Below are positions 44,172 to 55,290 of a stretch of 64,000 bases of DNA, in pieces. Source of the stretch: Carettochelys insculpta. Its lineage: Eukaryota > Chordata > Testudines > Carettochelyidae. Made by a program: the position numbers and the translations under genes. A model generated the notes under the pieces. The model had not been told where the DNA came from and ran no database searches. It saw nothing but the letters and a program-made list of their open reading frames with translations. Position 1 is the first letter of the stretch. Each line of letters opens with the position of its first letter. The stretch is from the NCBI RefSeq assembly GCF_033958435.1, contig NC_134167.1, forward strand, positions 2,562,001-2,626,000, read 5' to 3'.

Positions 44172-44520
44172 TCACCTGAAGATCTCAGGGCCTTTTACAA
44201 ACACTACTGAATTAGGATCTAATTCCTACCTGCCCTCAACACTCAGGAATCACTTCAACAGTATGTGACACACAGTGTTTGCAGGACTGTGGAAACAGTC
44301 CTCTGAATAGCTCTGTTCAGTATTGGGGCTCTAACAGGCTCTGGTACAGAGCTGTGCATCCATAGCTTACCACAGACTTTAGAAAAGCACATCAGATTGC
44401 GAGTCCCATTTTACAGATGGGGAAACTTGGGCACATAAAAGTTAAACCAGCAGCTGGAGGTAGACACCAGGTGCTCCAGTTGTCAGCCCTGTGCTTTGCT
44501 CTTTAGACAACACTTCCTCT
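44172..44520 (-). repeat. MIR-like SINE, two parts
   Basis: Part one at 44172-44240 has GAAGATCTCAGGGCCTTTTA. Part two at 44398-44520 has CCCATTTTACAGATGGGGAA then AGCCCTGTGCTTTGCTC. Together they follow the reversed MIR order, with about 160 bases of unrecognised sequence between them. Confidence 0.45.
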
Positions 44521-47035
44521 ACCAGAACAGAGATGTACAAATATGAAAGCTGTGCTGTTACTTTCTCCAATCCCCTCCTAAGCTTAGCCACACTCTCCTG
44601 AGGTAGATACACGATTAACAGTGTAATCACTGACACAGCAGGTGTATTGCGATGCAGACATCTAGCAATGCTTTAAATAAAAGGCATGGCAATAAATAAT
44701 AATAATAAACTCCTGCCAGTCACCGCTGGAAAACGTGTCCACTGGGAAATTAGTGATTGCCCTCAGTGGACTACCTAACATATGCTGATGACATTTAAAC
44801 GTTCTGTTTTCATTTAAAACGCTGAAAGTTAAATTACATTTTTTTAAAAAAATCTATGTAAAAATGTATATGCAACACTTCAAACCAAAACTAGTTCATG
44901 AAACCAGCTCGTAGGCCCAACCACTTGTACCAGAAAGGCCAATACAAGATATTTCAATCAGACAAAGGCAGTAATTAGAAATTTCCCAGTTGTAATAACT
45001 CCACAGGGGAGAACTGTGGTTCAAAAGAAATGGTGACATTTCTCTGATTGCTCGATGTGCTCTTATCAGAATTTCCCTCGCCCAAGCTTCACAGCGAGAG
45101 GACAGAGTGGGCAGGGTTTCAATATGGTTCAGTACATTGGATCCCAATCCGCTAAGAGCACTTCCAAAAATCTGGCCACCGTGGGAACTGCTTGACACCT
45201 TATGCCTGGCTTGGTTTCTTAAGTAGGTGCCAAAATGGGTGCTGAGCTATTTATAAAATCTGGTTCCACATGGGACAGTTCGACACAGACATACAACTAC
45301 ATAGCTAGGGAAAACTTTCCCTTCACCATGTTTAAGGTCCCTGATATTCATGTGCACTTTGCTGAAAGTTATTTCCTGCTCAGCAAAGTGCTTCACTTAA
45401 ACAGGTGCTTAAATGCTTTCATGAACTGAGGCCTAAATGCTTTTGGCCCATTTAGTGCAATTCTAAATGTGTTGAGTAACAGGAATAACACTTTGCTCTT
45501 ATCTTGTGCCCTTTGCCCAAAGTTCTCAAAGAACTTCACCAACAATTAACTGTGGGTAAATCTGCACTCCAGTGAATCTGACTGCAGATTAAGTAGAGCT
45601 CCGGCGCAAGCTTTGATCTGGCTAACTTGGGAACTACAGCAATGAAGCTGTGGCAGACAGGAAAGACTAGCTTCTACTGAAGCCAAGTAACTAGCCAGGA
45701 TTCTGGGGCATTGTGTATAGCCTGCCCATGCAGAAGCACATGCTGATGCAGGTTTACCACCCTGGTTATCTAAGTTAACTTGGGTATGTCTACACTGGCG
45801 ATGACAGCATTGACAGACCCTATACCTCACCAGCCCAGGCCCCATCAGGTATGGAAGCAATGAACCAGGATAACTTCATCTGTGACTGGCAAGTAACACA
45901 GCAGCAGTTTACCAGCATGTAACCCCCACACTAGAAAGCCATGATGTCCCATCCCACCTTCCCTGGTGCTGCTTGGCTCATCTCTGGTTACACCTTGTTT
46001 CAAATTAGGCGTAAGCCCTGAAAGTGGCTCCACACAGACATAGTTGCAGGATTGGGCCCTTCCAGGAACAATTTTTATCGTCTGAGCGCTGAGAGCAACC
46101 GAACCAAACTGTAAACCCTGTATATGATGGAAGCCATTTCAAAAGAGGGGGTGCAGCAACGCTCCTCTCAGCTCCCCTAATTCCAAAACCTAGGGGTCCT
46201 TCAATAACATGCCTTTGGAAGCAGGGCGCGCATACCCTTATGTTGCCTGTATCTAGCAGAAAGGATCCCCCTCCCTACCTAGAGCCTTTGAGCACTATTC
46301 AAATCAAAAGACAGAATTATACCATATGCATTTGAAACTGCTGGGTAGGGGGCATATTTAGATCTGTAGATTGTAATTACTTGAGTTGGAATTTAGCCAG
46401 GACACAAAGGTTATTCTTGCAAAAAGTGCCATGGGATATTAAAACGCATAGCTAGTGAGGATCTTGGCTTTACTTTTAATTTCCAAGGTGTCCCCAGCAC
46501 TGGCAGCAGAATGCCCATCAGAACTGGCTCAGCACTGACTAGGGATGGCAGAAGAAAATACACTAAGAATTTTCTGTGACAAGTTTAAAGGAAATGGGGA
46601 TGGGGAATGAGGGATTCTTTTGTTCCTTCCAAAAACCGTTAATAGGATTATCCCCCATTTTTCATTCAAAATGAAAACATTGTTTCCCTTCGATAGGAAT
46701 TTTTGGAGGGCGGAACAGGATGAGGGGAGTTGGTTTCCACCTTCTTTCTTTTGTCCTGTTCCCCCAGCCTTTTGGAAAAGGGAGGAACACAAAGATTCTT
46801 TTTTAATTTGATTACATTTAAAGCAACATACTAAATTACACAGGTCAATAATTTCAAAAGCCTTTCTTCCATCTTAAAAACACTATTCTATGAAAAAGTA
46901 GCAACGAGACCTAGTGAGGATTCTGGAGAAAGAACATCTAGTAAACCAGCTTTATGCCCTATAACGATTAGGTGCACCTTTGTGATCTCCAACTCTAGCA
47001 CTGCTTTGTCCAGGTCCTATGGAGAAGTGCTACTC
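44521..47035. other. Mostly unrecognised; MITE-like terminus at 45781
   Basis: GGGTATGTCTACACTGGC at 45782-45799 looks like a DNA-transposon end, with TGGGTAAATCTGCACTCC near 45553 as a possible inverted partner. The arms in between are not convincingly mirrored. No gene recognised in 2.5 kb. Confidence 0.35.
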
Positions 47036-47336
47036 AGGGCAGGCCTACACTTAAGGAAAAAGTCACCTTAAGATATGCAATTCCAGCTATATGAATAGCA
47101 CAGCTAGAGTTGGTGTACCTTAAGGCAAATTTCTGCAGCATCCCCCCAGTGAGAGGTCAATGGGAGAAACTCTACCATTAACTTACCTTACTCCTCGCAA
47201 CCTTGTGGAGTTTTGGATTTGATTCAAGAGTGACAAGCTATTGATTTAACTCACCCCTACTAGACCAGTAGTAGTAGACCCTAAATCAAACCCCCAGAGC
47301 TCAATCTTCAGTTAAATGTAGACAAGCCCTAAGATG
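47036..47336. mobile_element. 301-bp MITE with 'agggc..gtctaca' ends
   Basis: The left end AGGGCAGGCCTACACTTAAG and the reversed right end AGGGCTTGTCTACATTTAAC form an imperfect 20-bp inverted repeat. The interior has no coding frame. The target duplication is not resolved. Confidence 0.65.
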
Positions 47337-47339
47337 CTC

Positions 47340-47812
47340 CAGGGAGTGATAACACTTCTTATGTTCTGAGAGGAAACTAAAGGAACTTGACTTTAGCATA
47401 GTGAAAAAAGACTGAAAGAGGATCTAATAGTGCTCTATTGATTCTGATGGCCTGTGATATCCTGGTTAGACTAAATGATCAGGTAGTCCCTGGTAGCCTT
47501 AAAAGCTCTGTGATGCTAAATATAGTGGGAATTAAACACCAGGGAGACAAAAGAATGGTTTAAACTTGAGGACAATACAGACACAAGAAATAAGGCATGG
47601 ATACATTTTGGTTGTACATCAGAGTTCTAAACTTTTTAGGAGTGACGTTCTGGAACAGTCTCCCAATGGGAGGAGCGAGAGCAAATGAGCTAACTAGCTT
47701 TAAGTTTGATCTTGATAAATATATGAAGGCAACCATGCTGTGGGATTGTCTGCTTTAGCAGGGAGTGGATTCTTGACTCAGAAGGTCCCTCCAGTCCTAC
47801 ATTATTTTACAA
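47340..47812 (+). mobile_element. Diverged CR1 LINE 3' portion
   Basis: The order TGGTTAGACTAAATGATCAG, then ATTTTGGTTGTACATCAGAG, GGAACAGTCTCCCAATGGGA, AAGTTTGATCTTGATAAATA and GAAGGTCCCTCCAGTCCTA matches the C-terminal codons and 3' UTR of CR1. Two tails seem to be present (near 47480 and 47790), so it may be two fragments end to end. Confidence 0.6.
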
Positions 47813-49424
47813 GATCTGACAGAATCACTGCTTTAGTTAGCACGTTCATGGGAATTCTGCAAAAGCCAGTGCACCATGCAATGCCACTGAACTCTGCTGC
47901 TTACCTTAAACTTCCATGAGAGGCAGGAAATGCATAAGCTCTGCGGCACTCCTGGACAGATGGTGCTGGAGCACTCGTGGATGGTGGGTGTGGAATATTT
48001 ACTAGACACGAAATGGATTTGATTGCCTTCGAGCTGGAGTCCCTGCTAAAAAAAAAAAAAGAGTGGTGTAATACAGTCCACTTTTTAAAAAGTGCTGATT
48101 GAGTGGGAGACTCTAGAATACAAATGCTCTTCCCACTGTGAGCTTTTCTGTTGCTTTCCCATCAGCAAGAAGCAGACAATTTCTGCAGGTATCCTTCTCT
48201 TCTAGGATTCCTAGAAGGCCTCTATCTTCCAAATGGATCCACATGAGTGGGCCCTTGCATCTGTGTGGAGCCTTATTAATTTTAGTAGGGCAATAAGGTA
48301 GGTAAAGAGTCCACCTCCCCAAATCCTACGGCAGAATCAGGCTCTCAGAAATTCAGAGGATATGGATCCCTGGAAAGGCCACTGATGCTTGCTGAACAGA
48401 AACAAGCAGAAATGGGGTCCAAGTTCAAATATAACATGCTAATGCAGTGCAGAGTAAACAGAGACATTCCAGGGGCTAGCACACCTGTATTGCAATCAGA
48501 GTTAGGTGTGGGTTTATAACACAGAGCAGCTTCAGAGCTAGGAAACAAAGTTTCAATTCTCAGAATCCTTAGACAAATCTCTATTAAAAACAATCATATC
48601 CATTAATTGCCTGGGTTCTAAGTGGCCTTGGACTCCAAATTAGAGCTACTGAAGAAAAGGATCCAGAGTTAACTTCAGACACTGCACAATAACATGGGGC
48701 CTTAAGAGATATTTAAAAAAAAATCCACACACTTCATCCAATTTTTTTCCCCAAATTAAATCAGGAACATTCATAATTAGTTCTTGCACCAGAGGTATCT
48801 AGTGGGAAATGAAAGAACTGAAAGAGCCATAAGCTGCCTTCACCCTCTCATTAAGATTTGCTCCCAAATGCAGGTCAGATAAATCTAACTCACAGTTTGA
48901 AATGAGCAGCTTTAAAACTGATGTACAACTTCCTGTTCGGATTTATGCCACCCATTTCGGCTAATTACTCCCAGTGCTTTTCCCCTCTCGTATTCAAAGC
49001 TTCTTCACAGAGAACAGAGCAAAGCCAGAATCTCTGCGTTCTCGTTCACTTTTAATCACTTACCCTTTCCCTGTCCACCACCTCCTGCTCAAGGATTATT
49101 TCTACCCTTCCACTTTAAGTCAATTGGATGTGCGCAAGCAGATACCTTGCCCTGTTTATGTGGGTTAGTTTGTGTATGACAGTAGAGACTCAAGGCCCCA
49201 CTGTGCTAAGTATCATATGAACACCTGAAACAGTTTCTGCTCTGTATGCAAGACCCTGCTCCATGAAGACTTCTGCATATTCTTTACATTATGCTCTGAG
49301 AAAGCCAAAGTGTAAAGCCCTGATCCTGCAAAGGCTTATGCATATGCTTAACTTTATGTACTTCATTATATATGCATAGTGTATTTATGCTGACAACACT
49401 CCCACACCCCACTGTGATCATGTT
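47813..49424. other. No recognisable feature
   Basis: About 1.6 kb of non-coding sequence. A-run at 48048-48060. The GATCCTGCAAAGGCTTATGC phrase at 49322 is a common old-repeat remnant. Confidence 0.35.
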
Positions 49425-49580
49425 ATCTGCACTTTACAGGTGGGAATCAGGGGCACAGAGTGTAAGCCCAGACACCCAAAGGTATTTAGACATCAAGGGG
49501 ACTTAAGTACCTAAATACCTTTGAGGATCTAAGCCAAAGTAACTTACCCAAGGTCACATAGGAAACTTATAGCAGAGTGA
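49425..49580 (-). repeat. MIR-like SINE carrying an inserted repeat F
   Basis: CTGCACTTTACAGGTGGGAA, TCAGGGGCACAGAGTG, then, after the insert, AAAGTAACTTACCCAAGGTC and ACATAGGAAACTTATAGCAG. These are consecutive in a reversed MIR. Confidence 0.6.
49466..49535. mobile_element. 70-bp foldback element (repeat F) inside the MIR
   Basis: GACACCCAAAGGTATTTAGA on the left is mirrored on the right (reversed: GATCCTCAAAGGTATTTAGG). It sits exactly between the two MIR halves. Confidence 0.6.
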
Positions 49581-50342
49581 GAATTGAACGTGAATCTCTT
49601 CACGATGTTGACTGGGGCCCTGCCATTGGCAAATCTTAGCTCCTTCTTTTCTCCCAGTAGATAGCAAACAGAGAGTGGCACAGAACAAAACAATGGATCC
49701 AGATACCCCAACATTTCAGAAACAAACTCTGGGCTTAGCAAGTGCTCTACAGTAAGACCATTTCCAAACACTTGCAAAGGCTGGAGCTAGAGTTTGCATC
49801 TGGTCCCCTATCCACATCAAACTGAACCCCACAATCCAAATTCTGGAGATGTCTAAAGCCAAACTCTGAGGGACTCAAGCCCACCCCCATGGGTTCCTGG
49901 TGAGACCAAGGCTCTCAGGGAGCTAATTGGTGGTATAGCAAACAGGCAGGTCATTAAGGAGAGATTAAAAAAGAGGCACATAATCATTAGACTATGCAGG
50001 AAAGGTGGGTTTAACATTTCCCATGTGGTTATACAAGTGTTCCCAGCAGACCATAAGTTAAACTGCTCTGTTAGAGGGATTTGTTTGCAGAGAAAGCCAA
50101 GGGAGGACTTACCCTTGTTACCACCTGTTTGGGTGGAGTAAGCAACTGGTTCCTAAGACAGCTGAGCTGCCCTAGCACAGCCAGCCCAGTTAACTCAGCT
50201 GTTCTGAGTTTGGGCATAAGAAGGCTTATCCCTGCTCAGGAGGTTACATAGTCAGAAGAGAACCCTTTAAAGAATCCCTTTATGAGCCAAAGTTTCTAGC
50301 AGTGGGCATTAGAACAAACAGTTGTACTAACATGCATTCTGA
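49581..50342. other. No recognisable feature
   Basis: Non-coding. No feature seen. Confidence 0.4.
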
Positions 50343-50750
50343 GAATCATAGAAGAGTAGGATTGGAAGGGACCTCGAGAGGCCATCGAGTCCAGCCCCCT
50401 GCCCTCATGGCAGGACCAAGCATTTTCTAGACCATCCCTGAAAGCTATCTGTCTAACCTCTTCTTAAATAGCTCCAGTGATGGAGATTCTACCACCTCCC
50501 TTTGCAATTTGTTCCAGTGTTTGATCACCCTGACAGTTAGGAACTTTTTCCTAATGTCCAACCTGAACCTCCCCTGCTGCAATTTCAGTCCATTGCCTCT
50601 TGTTCTATCCTCAGAGGCAAGGAAGAACAAGTTCCCTCCCTCTGCCTTATGACACCCTTTTAGATACCTGAAAACTGCTATCATGTCCCCCCTCAATCTT
50701 CTCTTTTCCAAACTAAACAAAGTTGTAGCATTGAATGAATGTGGTTCCAC
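50343..50750 (-). mobile_element. CR1 LINE 3' end with intact C-terminal codons
   Basis: The minus strand encodes 101 open codons (50750 down to 50445): [20 protein letters not shown], then ...[20 protein letters not shown] and [20 protein letters not shown], ending [12 protein letters not shown]. This is the C-terminal end of CR1 ORF2. The 3' UTR follows with (top strand) GGAAGGGACCTCGAGAGGCC and an AATCATAGA tail. The copy is 5'-truncated and the domain is too small to act alone. Little decay suggests a younger insertion than the CR1 copies at 17.7 and 21 kb. Confidence 0.9.
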
Positions 50751-51399
50751 AAGACAGAGGAAGGCTAGGTGTGGCTATGATATCAAACCTTATGCCACAC
50801 AGGGATGCCAAAGCTATGGAATCCCATTTTATTAAACAGACTGAAATAGTGCACAGCTAGGAATGGGAATTACATTGTCCTCCTATGGAGAGTTAGATTA
50901 TCATGTGCTTTACCCTAGCCCAGACTAAAATACACCACAGGTTTCTCCTACTGAGCAGGAGATCTAGATGTCCCTTACGTCAATCCACACACAGAGTGAA
51001 TCTAGGCATCTTCCATCTTTCTTCCCCTGTCCTTGCTGTGGCATTATCTGGCCCCATATGGCTCAGAGTAGGAGCCCTTGTCCCTCAGATCTAGGGACAG
51101 AGTCTAGATTTGGTTGAGTCATCCCTGGGGAGGGGACTAGTCATCAGGCCATTCAGAAGCTGGAACCTAGGACACCTGAGTAGCCACAGGAGACTCAGAA
51201 GTTTGTTGCTCAAATAAAGATCTCTCTTCCTTTTGCTCTGTACTATTTTTCTCCTAGAGAAGCTGAGGGGTGAGAGGAGAAAGAGACCTGCATGCACAAG
51301 CAAGATCCAGGTCTGAATGCCTTAAAGCAGTACGGGAAGAGGAGAGAGATAAGTAGATAGGGACGAAGCCTCATTCGAAAGGGGTTAACCACAAAGACT
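50751..51399. other. No recognisable feature
   Basis: Non-coding. No feature seen. Confidence 0.4.
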
Positions 51400-51620
51400 A
51401 TGACTAGATTACAGGGATTTTTCAGCAGATGTTTGTGTCAGAAGGCACCTTGTGACAAAACTTCTGTCGACAGATTGCATCTAGATTGCAGGGTAGATTG
51501 AAAGAGTGATCCACTCTGTCAACAGAGAGAGGCCAGACTGCGCAGCTAATGTTGGCAAAACACCCACCTGGAAACATAGCAGGTAGAGCTGCTTGGCATT
51601 CTGTTGACAGAAGGCTCCTG
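51400..51620. mobile_element. Possible MITE remnant
   Basis: Repeated 'ctgtcgacaga / ctgtcaacaga / ctgttgacagaa' phrases (51465, 51519, 51600) and GATTGCA pairs suggest a palindromic DNA element. The termini are unclear. Confidence 0.35.
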
Positions 51621-51721
51621 GAACATCTGCCATTTCAAAAACAAAGTATGACTGCAGGGAGTGGGATGGAAGAATATCTTTTCAGGCTAGCAAGTGGCAA
51701 TAATAATTCATCAACTTTGAA

Positions 51722-51955
51722 GGAGGAGAGATAGCTCAGGGGTTTGAGTATTAGCTTACTAAACCCAGGTTTGTGAGTTCAGTCCTCCAGGGGGCCATTT
51801 ACTTTTCAGGGGCAAATAGACTTTAAAAAAAAAAAAAAAAAGGCTGTCAGGGATGGTGCTTGGCCTTGCCAAGAGGGCAGGGGACTGGACTTAATGATCT
51901 CCCTGAGGTCCCTCCTAGCTCTATACATCTCTCCACGTATTCTATTCTTGAACTT
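51722..51955 (+). mobile_element. Cry I-type SINE (tRNA-derived head, CR1-like tail)
   Basis: The head GGAGAGATAGCTCAGGGGTT holds an A-box-like TAGCTCAGGGG at 51732-51742. The B-box-like GAGTTCAGTCCT is at 51775-51786. A tail GGGGACTGGACTTAATGATC, CTGAGGTCCCTCCTAGCTC and a TATTCTATTCTT end resembles the CR1 3' terminus, as expected for a SINE mobilised by CR1. A 17-base A-run (51825-51841) lies between head and tail. Cry I SINEs are known from cryptodiran turtles, which is the best taxonomic clue in the window. It is transcribed, if at all, by RNA polymerase III. Confidence 0.85.
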
Positions 51956-51983
51956 TGTCCATGCTGGGCAAGACTTTGGTGGG

Positions 51984-52004
51984 GGAGGAGGAGGAGGAGG
52001 AGGA
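51984..52004. repeat. (GGA)n microsatellite, short
   Basis: About six GGA units after a G-run. Confidence 0.8.
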
Positions 52005-53044
52005 AGGCTTAGATCTAATTGTTTTTCAAACTGGCCAGCTGCCACAGGCCATTGTGACTTGCAGCTGTCTCCACAAGCAGTTTTTCCCTGACTGAAAACA
52101 GAAAATTGGAGCTTCTGTTTATGTACTAGAAAAATGAAACAACATTAATACTTTACACTTCTGCACTTTCCACTGATGTTTTCTAAATGTCTCACCAACC
52201 TTGATAGATTAGGACACACAAGCTCATTTCTCAAACTGCCTCCCCAAGCCATCTGTGAAATGGGCACAATACTGTAACTACACCACTGCCCTCTGCAGTA
52301 TGGAACCAAAAACTCAATTGGATGGCAAAAGCTCAGGATGGCTGACACCTAAAGGAATTCTTTTTAGCCCAAGTGATATGAGCTGTGTGTTTATAGGATA
52401 AAGGACTTTTATTCTACCCCCATCATGTCAGACTTTTCAGTGGTTATCATGTATAGGCATGGAATCCTTGAGAGGGCAAGGACTCACTTTCCTTTTATTT
52501 GTACTCAAGCCTGTAGCTTTTACTGGGGTATAAATACTAGAATGGTCATGTGAACATTAATAATTACAGGGTACTTCAGTCACAAACTGGGGTGGCCCCA
52601 TCCCATCAAGATTAATTACCAGATACTGTTGTAGTTTCATGGTAGAGCAAACATGTATACTAAAGCAGGATGTAAAGTTTGTGTCTTTGAAAGGAGTCAC
52701 TCTGTTTACAAGGCAGCTACCATGTTCTCTAGCTTCTCCTTGTGCTGTGTTACCACTGAAACATTGCAAGGGTGCATATCAATGGGAAACTAGTTTGCCT
52801 GATTTCTTAAGACAAAGGAGCACCAAGCTGGAACTCCAGTGTTGTTTTTCTGCTTTGGTGAGAAAAGATCCAGGCCCTAGCAGATGTTGGAAGATCTGGC
52901 CTCTGAAGACAGAGGAATTCCAACAGGAATGGGAAATATGTTGGCTTACTGAGGCACTCATTGAAAGGACACTCCTACTGACTGAACCACACTAATGACA
53001 CAAGACAAGGAGTCCCACCCACTGAGCAGTACAGTGCATTAAAT
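52005..53044. other. No recognisable feature
   Basis: Non-coding. No feature seen. Confidence 0.4.
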
Positions 53045-53250
53045 CCAAGGGGTTCAAAGTGCTTTACCAGCATGCTTCCTACCACAAGGGTATGGGTAGT
53101 AAGCCTATTACCATCTCCCTTTGTAATCAGATACTTAAATCTGCCTATGCCTGTTTCTCCCACCTATAAAATGGGGATAATTCTCCCCTCTTTCACAGCA
53201 GCATTGTAGAGACTGATAAAGGTTTTCAAAGCAGTGTAAAAACAAAAAAG
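53045..53250. repeat. Two MIR-like pieces in opposite orientation
   Basis: GTTCAAAGTGCTTTACCAGC at 53047 is minus-strand MIR 3' sequence. From about 53135, CTGTTTCTCCCACCTATAAA and ATGGGGATAATTCTCCC is plus-strand MIR core, with TAAAGGTTTTCAAAGCAGTG at its end. Confidence 0.5.
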
Positions 53251-53449
53251 GTGCTGCCTAAGAGCAAAGGAAATGATTTTACACATGAGTATTAACCCAA
53301 GAGCCCACCTATGTGCAAAGGTGCTTCAGTGATCAAATACACACAGCCCCTGGTTTGAAGAGGTTACAGGCTAAATTCAGAGGCATCAGAGTGAAATTAG
53401 AAAATGGGAAAGAAGCAGGGCTAGCATAATAAAATCAGGACATGAAAAG

Positions 53450-53570
53450 GACAAGAGACAGCCCCCAGCTTATGTGGCGAGTCAGTGGAAGAGCCAAAAG
53501 TAGAGCCCAGGAACCTTGCCTTCTAGTCCCCTGTTCTGAACCCTGCATCTCACTTCTCTCTGAGAAGAGG
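53450..53570 (-). repeat. MIR-like SINE head fragment
   Basis: GGCGAGTCAGTGGAAGAGCC, AGAGCCCAGGAACCTTGCCT and TCTAGTCCCCTGTTCTGAAC match a reversed 'agggga.cagagggttc...' head region of MIR-like SINEs. Confidence 0.45.
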
Positions 53571-54594
53571 TGTTTTAATCCATGACCACGATTTCCAGTC
53601 CAGCCTTCTGCTCATTATGGACATACTAATCCCTACCCAAAAGCCCGGGAAGAAGTCCAGAATACGTAGGCTCTTTTTTCTATCAGGAACTTGCTCTTTT
53701 CCATCACCTGACAGTGTCCAATTTCCATTCCATTGCACAAAAGCCAAAAAGCCCCAGAACTCTTTCACCCATGGCTCTTCAAATATGAATGCATGTTGCT
53801 TGTGAGCCTGCTGGCCGCACTTTCCCCACTTGTTACATCTAATTAGAATCTAGAAAGAAGCTATTACCTCCCTTCACTTAAATATCCATTCTTACTTAAT
53901 AAAGCATCCCAGGCATTAAATTTCAGACCCAGTGTTTTCATGGATACACGGGTTATTTCCAAACCTCGCTATTATGAGTGAATGCGGTGACATTAGTATG
54001 AGTAAATGCAGGAAAAAGGATGAAATAAAACATATCCTATTGAAGGAAATGAGAGCTCCTTAAGAAAGAAAAACACACATAGGAAAGACGTGGGCATATC
54101 AGGATACAAATGGGACACTGGGGAGCACCGGATTCCACAAGCATGATGTTATTGAAGTGTTTGATACCAGAGTAAGCACCTGCAGATATGAATTACATCC
54201 TTGTTCAGACCACTAACGTTGGAGTACTGACATCTCAGGAAGTGCTTATGTTATATTTCAAATCCCACTGCCAACTGCATAAATATCAAATAAATCAATC
54301 AGATAGAAAAGACATTATCTTAAGGACTTTAAAAAGCTTAACAGGCCACCTCTCTCTTCTAGAAGCAGCGCCACCCTTAAATCATTTGGGCTCTGTCAGT
54401 CACACCTCAGGAGCCATACCATTAATGCACTTCAACATCACAGATTAACTGCTTCACTTCCATTTTTGAACACAGAGACAACATTGTGATTAAAAAGGAG
54501 CTCCTTGCCTGCAAAAAATAAACCCAATAAACACTCATTTGCACTTACAGCCCCTTTTATCTTCTGATTTCAAAGTGTTGTGAAAACAGTTAAC
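53571..54594. other. No recognisable feature
   Basis: Non-coding. No feature seen. Confidence 0.4.
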
Positions 54595-54765
54595 TAAGCC
54601 TCTCATCACCCATATAATAGAGGAATCACTCACCTGTTTTACAGAGAGAGGGAAGCTAAGAGACGGAGAGAAATTAAATGACTTCCCCAAGGTCACAAAT
54701 CAGGATGGAACAACCAGCCAACCCAGAACTCTCCATCCATTGTTGTGTTCTGCTTATGCCATTCT
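54595..54765 (-). repeat. MIR-like SINE
   Basis: CACCTGTTTTACAGAGAGAG, AATTAAATGACTTCCCCAAG and GTCACAAATCAGGATGGAAC form a well-kept reversed MIR core. Confidence 0.6.
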
Positions 54766-55164
54766 GCATTAGATTATACCAAAGAGCATTTCTTAGCTCA
54801 TTAGAAAATATATTTCCAATATACGGAAGAAGATGGAATAGATCAATTTGTAATGAAAGGGTAGTTACATCTTTAATCTTATTTTGGGATATTGCAAATT
54901 ATACACTGTATATTCTCTGACTTTTAAACCAAACTTTGAAGGTTTGGATAATTTAATCATTCTACCCAGATCTACAGATGTGATTTCCTTGACATGTTTT
55001 TTTATATAATTTTAAACATTAATTTACTAACTTTTAAAAATCTGTAAAAAGATTAAATATGTCTGAGGTAGAATGCAGCTACAGGGTCTGTGTACAAGAG
55101 ACTTGCTATTGTAGCATTTGTAAAATGCAGTTAAAGAAAACATGCTCTTTTCTTTTCTGGATGA
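54766..55164. other. No recognisable feature
   Basis: AT-rich non-coding sequence. No feature seen. Confidence 0.4.
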
Positions 55165-55290
55165 TTCAGATAAGTGGGTCTGTCCCACGAGAGCTCATCA
55201 CCTAATAAATTACTCTGTTAGTCTTTAAAGTGCTACGTGACTGCTTTTTTGTTTTGATAGAACAGACTAACACGGCTATCTCTCTGTTAC
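55165..55290 (-). mobile_element. SINE-like repeat, family A (near-complete)
   Basis: On the minus strand: head GATAGCCGTGTTAGTCTG, then AAAACAAAAAAGCAGTCACG, GTAGCACTTTAAAGACTAAC, TTTATTAGGTGATGAGCTCT and GTGGGACAGACCCACTTATC. It joins the head to the AACAAAGC-type body, showing that the bodies at 1007 and 34631 belong to the same family as the head-bearing copies. Confidence 0.8.

Noticed and set aside
51732..51786. tRNA-like A and B boxes as a possible tRNA gene
   Set aside because: No acceptor-stem pairing or full cloverleaf. The downstream tail shows that it is the head of a SINE.
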